A DNA stretch of 64,000 nt from Chitinophaga eiseniae. Its GTDB lineage: Bacteria; Bacteroidota; Bacteroidia; Chitinophagales; Chitinophagaceae. The notes under the pieces were generated by a model. That model was not told the DNA's origin and did not search any database. It saw only the letters and a program-made list of their open reading frames with translations. The stretch lies in NCBI RefSeq assembly GCF_012641265.1, contig NZ_JABAHZ010000003.1:620001-684000 (forward strand), in the 5' to 3' direction. The first letter of the stretch is position 1. Every line of letters starts with the position of its first letter. Below, piece by piece: positions 24,445-34,120 of this stretch. The position numbers and the translations under genes were made by a program.

Positions 24445-27400
24445 TTAGAACCCAAACTGTACCCCGATGGTATATGACTTCAATGGCGGCATCACAATGC
24501 CCTGCGTTTCAGGATCCAATCCTTTATAGTTGGTGAAGGTGAGCAGGTTCTGTCCAAGTGCATACACGCTGGCGCTGGTGATTTTCCATTTTTGGGTATA
24601 CCTGGAGAGGTCATATCTCAGGGAAACATTCTTTAACCGGATATAGGAAGCGTCGCCCCAGTTGGCGGAAGACAAACTATAGTTACGGTAAGCAGAAGAA
24701 CCATCGGTGGTGGTAGCGCCGGGAACAGTGGTGATATCTCCTTGCCGATGCCAGCGGTCTAATGCCCTGGTATCCTGGTTGCTGAAAGCCCCAATGGTGG
24801 TAGTGCTGTAACCGTAGTTGATGCCCGGTCCATCCTGTTTCACAAACTGCCACAGGAAATCCAGGCTAATACCTTTCCAGGTAAAGCTGTTCAGCAGCCC
24901 TCCGTAAAAGTCGGGCGCCCGTTTACCTAATATCACATAGTCATCAAACTCAGTAGGTGTGCCACTCTTGCTTAAAAATTGAGGTACGCCGGTATTGGGA
25001 TCTATCCCCAGGAACTGGTAACCTTTTACGATAGACAGCGGTTGTCCTACTACATAAGTGTTTTTGTAAGTAGATGACTCAATGCCAGGGAATGATTTTA
25101 GTTTATTCTTGTTTACAGAAAAATTGAGTGAAGACTGCCAGGTAAATATTTTGCGCTTTACATTGGTAGAGGATACTTCAAACTCCCAACCGCTGTTCAT
25201 CACGCTGGCAGGGAGATTGGCCGTAATAGAGCCGAAACCTACCTGCGGTGTGAGCTGGTAAGGCACCAGCTGGTTATTGGAAATATTGTAATAGTAATTA
25301 GTATTAAAGAGAATGCGGTTTTTCAGGAAGCCCAGTTCCAGTCCAACTTCTTTCTTATGATTTTCTTCCCATCTGAAATTCGGGTTAGGCAGGCGGGAAG
25401 GTGTTAATCCCGGGATACCTGCATAGGGATAAGGATTGGAGCTCCATGCATCGAGATATTGGTAATCGCTGATATTATCATTACCAGCATTACCGATGCT
25501 TGCACGCAGCTTACCAAAGCTCAGGAAGCCCTCTTCCCCGATAAAACGTTCCTTACTGAAAATCCACGCTGCACCTACGGCACCGAAGTTGCCAAAGCGA
25601 TTACCCGGCCCGAAGCGGGTAGATCCATCGCGACGGAAAGACGCATTGATGATATACTTTTCTTCCCAGTTATAATTTACCCTACCGAATATGGAAGTGT
25701 ACCGATAAAAAATATATTGGGAAGGGCGCGGCACTACCAGGCTGGCAGCTTGCTGGTCTTCCAGCAATGCATCGCTGGAAAACCCGGAAGCAATCACCGA
25801 TTGGCCTTGTGTAATGCTCTGCTGGAAGGTGGCGCCGGCCATTACCTGCAGGTTGCCTTTGGCAATAGCCCGGCTATAATCCAGTTGTGGTTCTATGATG
25901 TAAGACCCCATACTCGACGACCCAAAATAAGATTCACTGCCGGCAGAAGTAAGTGGATTAAGGCTGGCATCCGGCGTGATCCGCATTTGTTTCATATCAG
26001 TGCGGGTATAGCCCAGGCTGGCCTTTGCATTTAAACCAGGTAAAATGGTATACCGGATCACGGAATTAGCCAGCAACATGTTGGTGGTCAGTTCCGATTT
26101 TCTTAACAGGTAAGCCTGCGGATTCTGGGCATTGGAGAACCAATACAGTTTACCGGTGGAGTCGTACAACGGGTAGTTGGGTGGCAGGTTATAAAACATC
26201 GTCAGATCCACCGGCAAAGAATTGTCCTTGCTGCTGGTATAGTTAACGGATGCGGTAATATTGAATTTGCTATCCTGGCTGGTATGGTTCACATTGAGAT
26301 GTCCGGCGCCGCGCTGGTAGCCCAGGCTGCCGGGCATTACGGTGGTTTCTTTATGGTAGGTACCGCTCAGGAGGAACTGCGTTTGTGCCGAACCACCGGA
26401 TACAGCTCCCTGCGCTTCGGTGATATGCGCGGTATTCCCCATGATAAAACGATGCCAGTTGCTCGTTTGCTGCTGATCCCAGATGGTCAGGTCCGGCGCG
26501 ATGTCCCTGTCATAGGGCTTATTATCATGCGCATAAGCCTCTTTACGCATGGCAATGTATTGCGGCGTATTCAGCATAGGCATGGTATTTACCACTTTCC
26601 CTGCACCCGTATATACGTTGAAGTTAGTTTGTGTTTTACCGGCCTTTCCTTTTTTGGTGGTAATCAGGATCACGCCATTACCGCCCCTGGAGCCATAGAT
26701 AGAAGTAGCATCGGCATCTTTGAGTACGTCGATACGTTCTATGTCGGCGGGGTTAATTGATGCCATGGGGCTTTGTTTGCCATTGGCCGAGGTAAATTGG
26801 TTGAGGGGTTCCGAATAAAATGGAACCCCATCTATTACATACAATGGATCATTCGGGCCGGATAAAGAGCTTTGTCCGCGTAATACTACGCTGTAGCTGG
26901 CGCCAGGCAAACCGCTGGAAGAATTCACAAATACACCGGATACCCTGCCCTGCAATGCAGCAAGGGCATCGAGTACCGGTTGGGAGGCAATATCGCTGGC
27001 TTTCACGCTGGATACTGAACCGGTGTTAAATCGTTTACTGGTGGTACCATAGCCAATTACCACGGCCTCATCGAGTCCGCTCGCCTGTTGTTTCAGCACG
27101 ATATACAGCTGACTTTTTAAATTTACAGGCATCTGCCTGGTTTCATACCCCACATAGGAAAAAACCAATGTTTCGCCGGGATTAGCAGCAATGGAGAAAT
27201 AGCCGTTCTCGTTAGTGACCGTACCGGCAGCGCCATTCAATACTTTCACCGTTACCCCGATCAGGGCAGTGCCGGCGGCATCCTTTACTATGCCGGTTTG
27301 CATTTGCTGTGCCGCCTCGGGGCTTACGATCTCCGTTTCCTTCTTTTCCACCGGCAATATCTTCTTCCGGATAAAAATTGTTTTGTCTTTGATCGTAAAA

Positions 27401-27720
27401 TCCAGCAAGCGGTCTTTAAACACATCGGTTAAAAAGGTAGCGAGCGCAGTATGTTCCGCATGAACGGTGACCGGCTTCACATGGCGCAACATTTCCCTGT
27501 CGTAGAAGAACAGGTAACCTGTTTGTGCTTTTACGGCGTCGAATACTTCCTCCATGGGCGCATTCTTTACATGAACGGTGACCGCCTGCGCAAATGCGCC
27601 GGCAGATACTTTGAGTGTAGCCACCATCATGAGAATAATTGTCAATCTCATAGTGAGTGCAATTTTGGTTGAGATAAGCCCGGGCATAGAAAGGGCTTTA
27701 CCATGAAAATTCAATTGCAT
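24445..27720 (-). CDS. SusC/RagA-family TonB-dependent transporter with STN domain
   Basis: 1091 residues. A signal peptide (core about 25-45, GAFAQ) is followed by an STN domain (about 48-115), a carboxypeptidase-regulatory-like domain (about 140-215, TGIVKDAAGTALIGVTVKV), and a plug with the SusC signatures GYGTTSKRFNTGSVSSV and NPADIERIDVLKDADATSIYGSRGGNGVI (cited by DADATSIYG). The rest is a 22-strand-type barrel ending GVQFGF. Its STN domain pairs it with the FecR and ECF genes upstream. SusD follows after 33 bases. A start nearer the signal core (MRLTII, residue 24) is possible. Confidence 0.94.
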   Translation of the reverse strand: MQLNFHGKALSMPGLISTKIALTMRLTIILMMVATLKVSAGAFAQAVTVHVKNAPMEEVFDAVKAQTGYLFFYDREMLRHVKPVTVHAEHTALATFLTDVFKDRLLDFTIKDKTIFIRKKILPVEKKETEIVSPEAAQQMQTGIVKDAAGTALIGVTVKVLNGAAGTVTNENGYFSIAANPGETLVFSYVGYETRQMPVNLKSQLYIVLKQQASGLDEAVVIGYGTTSKRFNTGSVSSVKASDIASQPVLDALAALQGRVSGVFVNSSSGLPGASYSVVLRGQSSLSGPNDPLYVIDGVPFYSEPLNQFTSANGKQSPMASINPADIERIDVLKDADATSIYGSRGGNGVILITTKKGKAGKTQTNFNVYTGAGKVVNTMPMLNTPQYIAMRKEAYAHDNKPYDRDIAPDLTIWDQQQTSNWHRFIMGNTAHITEAQGAVSGGSAQTQFLLSGTYHKETTVMPGSLGYQRGAGHLNVNHTSQDSKFNITASVNYTSSKDNSLPVDLTMFYNLPPNYPLYDSTGKLYWFSNAQNPQAYLLRKSELTTNMLLANSVIRYTILPGLNAKASLGYTRTDMKQMRITPDASLNPLTSAGSESYFGSSSMGSYIIEPQLDYSRAIAKGNLQVMAGATFQQSITQGQSVIASGFSSDALLEDQQAASLVVPRPSQYIFYRYTSIFGRVNYNWEEKYIINASFRRDGSTRFGPGNRFGNFGAVGAAWIFSKERFIGEEGFLSFGKLRASIGNAGNDNISDYQYLDAWSSNPYPYAGIPGLTPSRLPNPNFRWEENHKKEVGLELGFLKNRILFNTNYYYNISNNQLVPYQLTPQVGFGSITANLPASVMNSGWEFEVSSTNVKRKIFTWQSSLNFSVNKNKLKSFPGIESSTYKNTYVVGQPLSIVKGYQFLGIDPNTGVPQFLSKSGTPTEFDDYVILGKRAPDFYGGLLNSFTWKGISLDFLWQFVKQDGPGINYGYSTTTIGAFSNQDTRALDRWHRQGDITTVPGATTTDGSSAYRNYSLSSANWGDASYIRLKNVSLRYDLSRYTQKWKITSASVYALGQNLLTFTNYKGLDPETQGIVMPPLKSYTIGVQFGF

Positions 27721-27779
27721 AGATTTGCATTTGTCTGGTTGGATAATCGGTATTAAGTATTTGCGTGCTTATGGCGAAT

Positions 27780-27837
27780 GACAGCCGGACTTTATGCCGG
27801 GGGTGGCTCCAATCACCTCCGGTTTTTCACGGCTGTC
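27780..27837. other. Two-part hairpin in the fecR-susC gap
   Basis: Outer arms of 8 bases (27780-27787 and 27830-27837) enclose an inner 10-base stem (27797-27806 with 27813-27822, two G-U pairs) and a 6-base loop. It lies in the 178-base leader of the SusC gene and has no T-run, so an attenuator, protein-binding leader or processing site is more likely than a simple terminator. Confidence 0.45.
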
Positions 27838-27898
27838 CTTTCACACATCTAAAATTGGCGGTACATAATGTTTTGTTGACTATAGCTATAAAAAATGA

Positions 27899-29077
27899 TT
27901 ATGGCTCCACGATGATATTGCGTCCTTGTACGCGAAAATGTACGCCGGTGGTTTCCAACCCCTCCAATACATCTGAAAGTGGTAACCGTCGCTGGATCTC
28001 TCCCTGGAACCTCCTGACCGGGATGTTGCCGGCATATATAATGTTCACATCATACCACCGGGCCAACTGGCGCATCACAGCAGGAATGTCGGCATCGTGA
28101 AAATAGAAGGCTTCCCTTTTCCAGGCCAGGATGGCGGTGGTGTCGGCATGAGCAATAATGCCGATTTGATCCGGGCTGGTTATCCTTGCCTGCTGGCCGG
28201 GTAATAATACCCTGGAGGCATGTCCGTTGTTCACCTTTACTGCGCCGCGGATAAGGGTGGTGGCGATTCCCTGTTCATCCGGGTAGGCGTTTACGTTAAA
28301 GCTGGTTCCTAAAACATCAATGGTGGATTGATGATCGGTGTTGACGCGGAAAGGCCCCTGCGGCTCTCCGGCTACTTCAAAATAGGCTTCGCCTTTTACA
28401 GATACTTCGCGTTTATCCTGGCTGAAAGCAGTGGGATATGTGATTGCAGAAGCGGCGTTGAGCCACACCCGGGTGCCATCCGGCAGGGTAAGACGGAATT
28501 GCCCGCCCCTGGGCGTAGTCAGCGTATTGAGACTATAAGCGCCACCAGGTTGGGCAGCGCTATACTGCAACTGGCCATTGTTGAGTTTTACGATACTACC
28601 CTGTTGGGTAATTACCTGGCTGGCATTACTATCGAGCGGCATGGTGGAACCGTCGGCCAGTGTGAGTATGGCTTTGGTGGAGCCGGGCAATATCGGCGAT
28701 GTGTTTACCGCCACCGGGTGTACCGGCCTGGTAGTGCTGCGCCGGGATAAATAAATGCCGGTTCCCAGCAATAATAATAGGGCGGCAGCGGCAGCCCACC
28801 TGTAGTATATATGGCGAAGACGGCCTTTTGCCGCAGCAGGATAATGCCGGTCACGAAAAATTTCCCAGCCGGCATTTGCATCAAAATGGCGGTATTGCTG
28901 CAATCTCCTCTGCAGTATAGCCGTATCGGTTAATTGGTCAAAGAATACACGGTTCTCCGGGGCAGCCTCCAGCCATGCTCCCAGCTCTGCCTGTTCTGTT
29001 TCCGTTAATGATTGCTGCTGGTATCCATATACCAGGTATGCGATCCGCTGTAAAAAAATAGTATCCTTATGCTCCAT
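27899..29077 (-). CDS. FecR-family anti-sigma factor
   Basis: 392 residues from the ATG at 29077; the frame opens at a GTG four codons earlier. The N-terminal cytoplasmic part (about 1-80, RIAYLVYGYQQQSLTETEQAEL) is followed by one membrane helix (about 92-110, WAAAAALLLLLGTGIYL). The FecR domain covers about 175-290 (TPRGGQFRLTLPDGTRVWL, VKGEAYFEVAG, VLGTSFNVNAY) and the C-terminal DUF4974 domain about 325-392 (LARWYDVNIIYAGN, LSDVLEGLETTGVHF). It would pass the occupancy state of the SusC protein downstream to the ECF sigma encoded 107 bases upstream. Confidence 0.94.
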   Translation of the reverse strand: MEHKDTIFLQRIAYLVYGYQQQSLTETEQAELGAWLEAAPENRVFFDQLTDTAILQRRLQQYRHFDANAGWEIFRDRHYPAAAKGRLRHIYYRWAAAAALLLLLGTGIYLSRRSTTRPVHPVAVNTSPILPGSTKAILTLADGSTMPLDSNASQVITQQGSIVKLNNGQLQYSAAQPGGAYSLNTLTTPRGGQFRLTLPDGTRVWLNAASAITYPTAFSQDKREVSVKGEAYFEVAGEPQGPFRVNTDHQSTIDVLGTSFNVNAYPDEQGIATTLIRGAVKVNNGHASRVLLPGQQARITSPDQIGIIAHADTTAILAWKREAFYFHDADIPAVMRQLARWYDVNIIYAGNIPVRRFQGEIQRRLPLSDVLEGLETTGVHFRVQGRNIIVEP

Positions 29078-29183
29078 ATTCTTTGGCACTCCCTACCCCG
29101 CTTTTCTATGAAAACAAGAAAATTATATTTTCGATTAAAGATTCGGTTAACTTTTTTGAAAAAAAATTCAGGCCGGCTATCAA

Positions 29184-29786
29184 TTAGTGATGGTAGTAAT
29201 ATTTAAGCAGGGAAATATATACCCCCAGCAAGGGTAAAATGTTCTTTTTGATCAGGCTGCTTCTGATTAACTTCAAAGCACGCAGCTTCTGTGCCCTGAC
29301 GGTATTGTAGGAAATCCGGAGCGCAACAGCAATGTCCTCGTTTTTCCTCCCTTCCAGGTAGCTCATCTTAAAGATCTTCCTGCACTGGGTGGGTAATGCC
29401 TCAATTTCGTTATATAGCTGCTGGATGACTTCTGTTTCTGTTAATAGTGGATCAAAGCCTGTATCAACTGTTTGCAGGTAAGAAAACTCCTTCTCTTTGA
29501 TGGTGAGCCTTTCCCGGCTTTTCAGGAAATTGAGGCAGGCATTCTTGGTAGCAATAAACAGGAAGGCTTTTATATTAGCGGCGGTCTTAAAGTCGGTCCT
29601 TTTGTTCCATAATTTGGAAAAAGATTCCTGTACCAGGTCTTCCGCCTCCTGGTCATTAGCTACAATACTGTTGGCGAAATAGCATAACGCCTTGTAGTGT
29701 TGATTAAATAAAAACTGAAATGCGGACTGTTCCCCGGCAGCGAGTTTTTGTAATAATAAATGTTCGGCTTGTAAATACTCCTCCAT
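29184..29786 (-). CDS. ECF-type RNA polymerase sigma factor
   Basis: 200 residues. Region 2 lies at about 15-90 (FQFLFNQHYKALCYFANSIV, EDLVQESFSKLW) and region 4 at about 130-185 (CRKIFKMSYLEGRKNEDIAVAL, with ISYNTVRAQK as the recognition helix). The Tyr-rich C-terminal tail after the helix-turn-helix (SLLKYYYHH) is a small oddity. It opens the FecR/SusC/SusD/thioredoxin module. A 14-base palindrome GGTAT-AAAA-ATACC lies about 40 bases upstream of the start (29826-29839) and could be a regulatory site, though weak. Confidence 0.93.
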   Translation of the reverse strand: MEEYLQAEHLLLQKLAAGEQSAFQFLFNQHYKALCYFANSIVANDQEAEDLVQESFSKLWNKRTDFKTAANIKAFLFIATKNACLNFLKSRERLTIKEKEFSYLQTVDTGFDPLLTETEVIQQLYNEIEALPTQCRKIFKMSYLEGRKNEDIAVALRISYNTVRAQKLRALKLIRSSLIKKNILPLLGVYISLLKYYYHH

Positions 29787-29943
29787 TATCTACGGAAAAC
29801 ACCCCCTTATATAAAATGACATATCGGTATAAAAATACCCAAAAAAGATGATTTATTATGGAACTGTTCCCCCGTGATATGCAGGCAGGAAAATATTACA
29901 TCCGCGTTGAGAAAATGTTTTCGCCACCACTATAATGACCTTA

Positions 29944-30561
29944 CTAAGGCCACTTGACTGTTTTACGGGGGACAAAGAATGCCTTAATCAGATTAGGATT
30001 TCTTATACAAATCTGAACATGGGTTTTATCCAGAAAGCCCGCGCCCTCATAGAGTTCTGCGCCTTCAAAGAATACCGCCCGAACAGATTCAAATGGAGCT
30101 TCATTACCTTTTTCCATTAAGGAATGAATATTGTTTATTACTGCACAATCAAGCCTTCTAATAATTTTATCCTTTGAATCCTTACTCCCCTTAGGATTGG
30201 CATTACGTGGCAATTCTTTTTTTTCTTGTCCCGCTGATTTACTTAAACTTTCATGAGAGAGCTTTACCAGGTCAATTCCTTGTTTATCAGTAAGGTCCAG
30301 GCAGTGACCCAGATTAAAAATTGCCCCAAGTACTGCAGGGGTTTCTATTGCAGATTTTGCAGGAGGGTTCTGCGCATAATGTAACGCTCTCTCATAATTA
30401 TTTTGCCAGAAATACATACCCTCTCCTAGCCAATCCCACTTATTTTTACTTGGTCTAAGTGTAGATTGGCCTGATATAATATTATCTCTAACACCTTGGT
30501 CACAGCCATGAAAGCCGACTATTAATCCGGGATCGGATGAATAGATATATTGGTACGCCAT
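29944..30561 (-). CDS. ADP-ribosyltransferase-fold protein (PARP/DUF3990-like)
   Basis: 205 residues, no signal peptide or membrane helix, so cytoplasmic. The N-terminal half has the pattern of H-Y-E type ADP-ribosyltransferases: VGFHGCD (His), then DWLGEGMYFWQNNYERALHYA (Tyr in the GMYFW segment), and later AVFFEGAELYEGAGFLDKTHVQICI, which carries a candidate third catalytic position (Glu or Gln). NAD-dependent modification of a target, or a nucleic-acid-linked toxin role, is therefore plausible but not shown. It follows a 66-residue basic-tailed gene after 65 bases on the same strand, an arrangement reminiscent of toxin-antitoxin pairs. No functional assignment is secure. Confidence 0.6.
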   Translation of the reverse strand: MAYQYIYSSDPGLIVGFHGCDQGVRDNIISGQSTLRPSKNKWDWLGEGMYFWQNNYERALHYAQNPPAKSAIETPAVLGAIFNLGHCLDLTDKQGIDLVKLSHESLSKSAGQEKKELPRNANPKGSKDSKDKIIRRLDCAVINNIHSLMEKGNEAPFESVRAVFFEGAELYEGAGFLDKTHVQICIRNPNLIKAFFVPRKTVKWP

Positions 30562-30626
30562 AAATGGTTGGTAAATTGTGGAATTACTTGGGGAAGTTTT
30601 TGGGGAATTGCTTGGGGTAAGAAATG

Positions 30627-30827
30627 TTATCTTACAACAACTTTTTTAGGAGCAGCTTTCTTTCCACCAGCTTTTTCAGGGGCAGCCTTTGTAGCCGGAA
30701 CATTTACTAAGATATCCCTTATACCCAAATCTGTAATCAGCTGGGATGCAACCTCAGATGAACTGGTCACCTGGCGCCTTTGCTCTATTAATAAAGCTCT
30801 TATTCTGTTGTAAGCGGAAATTGTCAT
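30627..30827 (-). CDS. Small protein with Lys/Ala-rich tail, partner of ART-like gene
   Basis: 66 residues. The first 45 appear helical (AYNRIRALLIEQRRQV, EVASQLITDLGIRDIL); the last 20 are Ala/Lys/Pro-rich (KAGGKKAAPKK) like a nucleic-acid-binding tail. It is just upstream of the ADP-ribosyltransferase-like gene on the same strand, separated by 65 bases. It could be an antitoxin, an immunity or regulatory protein, or an unrelated short gene. Coding is supported by the clean frame and by conservation of strand and spacing only; I recognise no family. Confidence 0.5.
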   Translation of the reverse strand: MTISAYNRIRALLIEQRRQVTSSSEVASQLITDLGIRDILVNVPATKAAPEKAGGKKAAPKKVVVR

Positions 30828-31064
30828 AAGCGAATTTATGAATTTTTAGACAATTTTAACCTCGTTACAATTTGAGATTGATTATTAATAATTATAAAAC
30901 TACCATACGTATTATTCCATAGCTGGTTTGCAGCCCTGCACATATCCGAACAACCCCTGTATTAAAACCGAACAAATTATAAAAATCAATATATGTATAT
31001 ATTTCACAAACAAATCACACCCCCGTGGCACTTCCTTTGTCCGCAAAAGCAAAATTCCTAAGCT

Positions 31065-33434
31065 ATGTTTGTCACCTATCTTAAAACAGCCTGGCGCAAC
31101 CTGTTAAAAGACCGCAAATTTGCATTCCTGAATCTCATAGGATTGGCCACAGGGTTAGCTTGCGCTCTGCTGATTTATATCTGGGTGATGGATGAACTAA
31201 GCATGAACAAATTTAATCGGCAAGATGCACAACTCTACCAGGTACTGGAAAACCGCGTGCAAGCCAGTGGTATATGGACCGCCAAGTCCTCTCCCATGCC
31301 CATGGCCGACGCTCTCGCCAAAGAAATGCCCGAAGTAGCCTATACCACCCAAACTACTTTTATAGACGACGTTGTACTCTCCACCGCTAAAGAACTAAAT
31401 ATCACCAGCGATGGAAAATATGCCGGCAAGGATTTTTTCCACCTGTTTTCATACCAGCTCATTGCGGGCAATCCCGACCAGGTACTGGCCGACAACAATG
31501 CTATCGTGCTCTCTGAAGCCACGGCTATCAAACTGTTTGGCACTACACAAAATATAGTAGGCAAAACGGTGGAGTTTCAACATGAAAAATTCTATACTGT
31601 ATCAGGTGTTTTCCGTTTACCCGAACAACATAACAGTGACCTGTTCGACTTCCTGTTACCCATGATGACCATGAAATGGGCACAGAATAATAAAGACAAT
31701 TGGGGAAATACCGCAGCACATACCTTTGCATTACTGAAACCCGGTACCAATGTAGATAAATTGAATGCCAAGCTGGCAGGCCTTATCAAACAAAAAACAA
31801 ATGGGGATATCACCCATCGTACCCCATTCCTGCAACGATATTCCGACAACTACCTGTACGGCCGCTTCGAAAATGGCATTCAGGTGGGAGGCCGTATCGA
31901 ATATGTGCGCTTGTTTTCCATTATTGCCATTTTCATTCTCCTCATTGCCTGTATCAACTTCATGAACCTTTCTACTGCAAAAGCGGCCAGCCGGGCCAAA
32001 GAGGTAGGAGTTAAGAAAGCCCTGGGCGCGGGCAGAAGTACCCTGGTTTTGCAATACCTGGGCGAATCGGTATTAATGGCCTTCGCTGCCCTGCTCCTGG
32101 CTATATTACTAGTATACTGTTTATTGCCTGCTTTTAATCATATCACACAAAAACAATTATCCTTATCGGATCTCAATATCAATTTCATTTTATCAGCAAT
32201 CGGCATCACCCTATTCACCGGCCTGGTGGCCGGCAGTTACCCGGCCTTCCTGCTATCAGGCTTTAAACCGGTAATTGCCCTGAAAGGAAAGTTCAGCAAC
32301 TCCATTGGCGAATTACTGATCCGCAAAGGGTTGGTCGTTTTTCAATTTACCCTGTCTATCGTATTAATTGTGGCCGTACTGGTGATATACCGGCAGATCA
32401 GTTTTATACAAACAAAGAACCTGGGCTATAATAAAGATCACATTGTTAGTATATACAAACAAGGCAAACTGGAAGATACCCACACACAAGATGCCTTCCT
32501 GGCGGAAGCCAGGAATATTCCCGGTATCACCAGCGCATCAGGTATAGGTCATGAACTGAGCGGCCATAGCAGCGGCACCTCCGGCGTATATTGGCCCGGG
32601 AAAAATCTTAAAGACAGAACAGAATTTGAGTACGTTCCGGTCGATTACGATATGCTGCAAACGCTCAACATCCAGCTTAAAGAGGGAAGGGCCTTCTCCC
32701 GCAGCTTCGGCGCCGACAGCAGTGCTATCATCTTCAATGAAGCGGCCATTAAATTCATGGGATTGAAAGACCCCATCGGGAAACAAGTGAGGTTATGGGA
32801 CAACGATGTCACTATTGTAGGCGTGGTAAAAGACTTTAATTTCCAGTCGCTTCATGAAAAAGTAAAACCGCTCCTGCTCAAACTGGAACCGGGAGGCACT
32901 TATCGTTTTATGATGAAAATTGAAACAGGCAAGGAAAAATCAGTGATGGCCGCATTAGAGAAACTGTATCAACAGTTCAATCCCGGATTTCCTTTTAAAT
33001 ATGCCTTCCTGGATAAAAACTATGAAAAGCTGTATGCCGCCGAAAACCAGGTATCGCTGCTATCCCGCTACTTCGCCGGATTAGCCATCCTGATATCCTG
33101 CCTCGGATTATTTGGACTGGCTGCTTTTACCGCACAAAAAAGAAATAAGGAAATAGGTATCCGGAAAGTGCTGGGTGCTACTGTTAGCGGTATTGTGATG
33201 CTGCTGTCGAAAGATTTTCTTCGCCTCATTCTGTTGGCCATTCTCATTGCGGTGCCATTTGCCTGGTGGGCTACCCAGCAATGGCTAAAGGGATTTGCTT
33301 ATAGCGTGCATATAGGCCCGGGCGTATTTATCACTGCCGGCATCACCGTGATCGTACTCACCTTCATCACCATCAGCTTCCAGTCTATAAAAGCTGCATT
33401 GGCTGATCCAGCCAAAAGCCTCAAAACAGAATAA
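31065..33434 (+). CDS. MacB/FtsX-type ABC transporter permease
   Basis: 789 residues with the duplicated FtsX layout common in this phylum: an N-terminal membrane helix (about 20-42), a MacB-like periplasmic domain (about 50-250), three helices (about 285-400), a second helix plus periplasmic domain (about 430-670) and three C-terminal helices (about 675-785). The FtsX motif KNKEIGIRKVLGATVSGIV-like segment is seen as NKEIGIRKVLGA, and an earlier copy as AKEVGVKKALGA. No ATPase gene is adjacent, so it must use a subunit encoded elsewhere. Such proteins move peptides, lipoproteins or toxic compounds or transmit mechanical force. TTCCTTTG 26 bases upstream is a near match to the -7 box. Confidence 0.92.
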   Translation: MFVTYLKTAWRNLLKDRKFAFLNLIGLATGLACALLIYIWVMDELSMNKFNRQDAQLYQVLENRVQASGIWTAKSSPMPMADALAKEMPEVAYTTQTTFIDDVVLSTAKELNITSDGKYAGKDFFHLFSYQLIAGNPDQVLADNNAIVLSEATAIKLFGTTQNIVGKTVEFQHEKFYTVSGVFRLPEQHNSDLFDFLLPMMTMKWAQNNKDNWGNTAAHTFALLKPGTNVDKLNAKLAGLIKQKTNGDITHRTPFLQRYSDNYLYGRFENGIQVGGRIEYVRLFSIIAIFILLIACINFMNLSTAKAASRAKEVGVKKALGAGRSTLVLQYLGESVLMAFAALLLAILLVYCLLPAFNHITQKQLSLSDLNINFILSAIGITLFTGLVAGSYPAFLLSGFKPVIALKGKFSNSIGELLIRKGLVVFQFTLSIVLIVAVLVIYRQISFIQTKNLGYNKDHIVSIYKQGKLEDTHTQDAFLAEARNIPGITSASGIGHELSGHSSGTSGVYWPGKNLKDRTEFEYVPVDYDMLQTLNIQLKEGRAFSRSFGADSSAIIFNEAAIKFMGLKDPIGKQVRLWDNDVTIVGVVKDFNFQSLHEKVKPLLLKLEPGGTYRFMMKIETGKEKSVMAALEKLYQQFNPGFPFKYAFLDKNYEKLYAAENQVSLLSRYFAGLAILISCLGLFGLAAFTAQKRNKEIGIRKVLGATVSGIVMLLSKDFLRLILLAILIAVPFAWWATQQWLKGFAYSVHIGPGVFITAGITVIVLTFITISFQSIKAALADPAKSLKTE

Positions 33435-33596
33435 CTACGCTGACATATGTTAAACTGATGGAAAGGACTATATATCCTGCAAGTGAAGAAACCAACAACG
33501 GCAAAAACTTCCTGGCAGTGAAACCATTTAATAATTATACCTCCCCTGTTTGGTGGACCGGTTGAAAGTAATACCCGACCCCAAATTACAACGCTG

Positions 33597-33648
33597 CCTC
33601 GCATTAACCGTAACGCTGATCTCCAGGAGTTATGGTTAATACGAGGCA
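33597..33648. terminator. Long imperfect hairpin between converging genes
   Basis: Arms 33597-33615 and 33630-33648 pair over 19 positions with one mismatch and one G-U, around a 14-base loop. It lies between the permease (ends 33434, plus) and the cytochrome gene (ends 33689, minus), so a transcript-end function is likely, although no strong T-run follows. The rest of 33435-33688 shows no gene. Confidence 0.5.
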
Positions 33649-33688
33649 ACTGCTTTTAGTGTATATATCGCCGTTATATACGTAATTA

Positions 33689-34120
33689 TCAGTTCTTTGC
33701 TCTCGCTGTTTTTACCTCGGCAGCAGTTACAGCACTGGCTTTATTACCGAAATTACGGCGCACATAAGTCAGCACATCGGCAATCTCCTGGTCTTTCAGG
33801 AAATTATGCGGCGGCATATTATTGGAGTAATATTCGTCGTCAATAGGCTCAGACGCCTGCATCCCCTTTAAAATAACCTGTATCAGTTTGGCTTTATCAC
33901 CCAGTACAAACGATGTTTTAATCAACGGAGGATTCAAATGCGGTACACCGCTGCCATCTACCTGGTGACAGGTCAGACAATACTGCTCATATACTTTCTT
34001 TCCCCGGGCGGCCGACGATTGGCTAGCAGCAGGCTTCTTCGGCGTTTGCGCCGACAAAAAAGAAAGTGTTGCACAAAGTGCAACACCTATCATAGTTATT
34101 TTCTTCATACGAAATTCCAT
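33689..34120 (-). CDS. Secreted monohaem cytochrome c
   Basis: 143 residues with signal peptide (MKKITMIGVALCATLSFLSAQ region). The haem site is CLTCH at about residues 48-52; a distal Met is likely in SNNMPPH. The fold is a class I cytochrome c (GKKVYEQYCLTCHQVDGSG, IADVLTYVRRNFG). The start codon at 34120 overlaps the stop of the upstream sugar dehydrogenase as TAATG, which points to translational coupling and settles the start, though an internal Met at 34108 would also work. It most likely accepts electrons from the PQQ-type dehydrogenase. Confidence 0.93.
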   Translation of the reverse strand: MEFRMKKITMIGVALCATLSFLSAQTPKKPAASQSSAARGKKVYEQYCLTCHQVDGSGVPHLNPPLIKTSFVLGDKAKLIQVILKGMQASEPIDDEYYSNNMPPHNFLKDQEIADVLTYVRRNFGNKASAVTAAEVKTARAKN

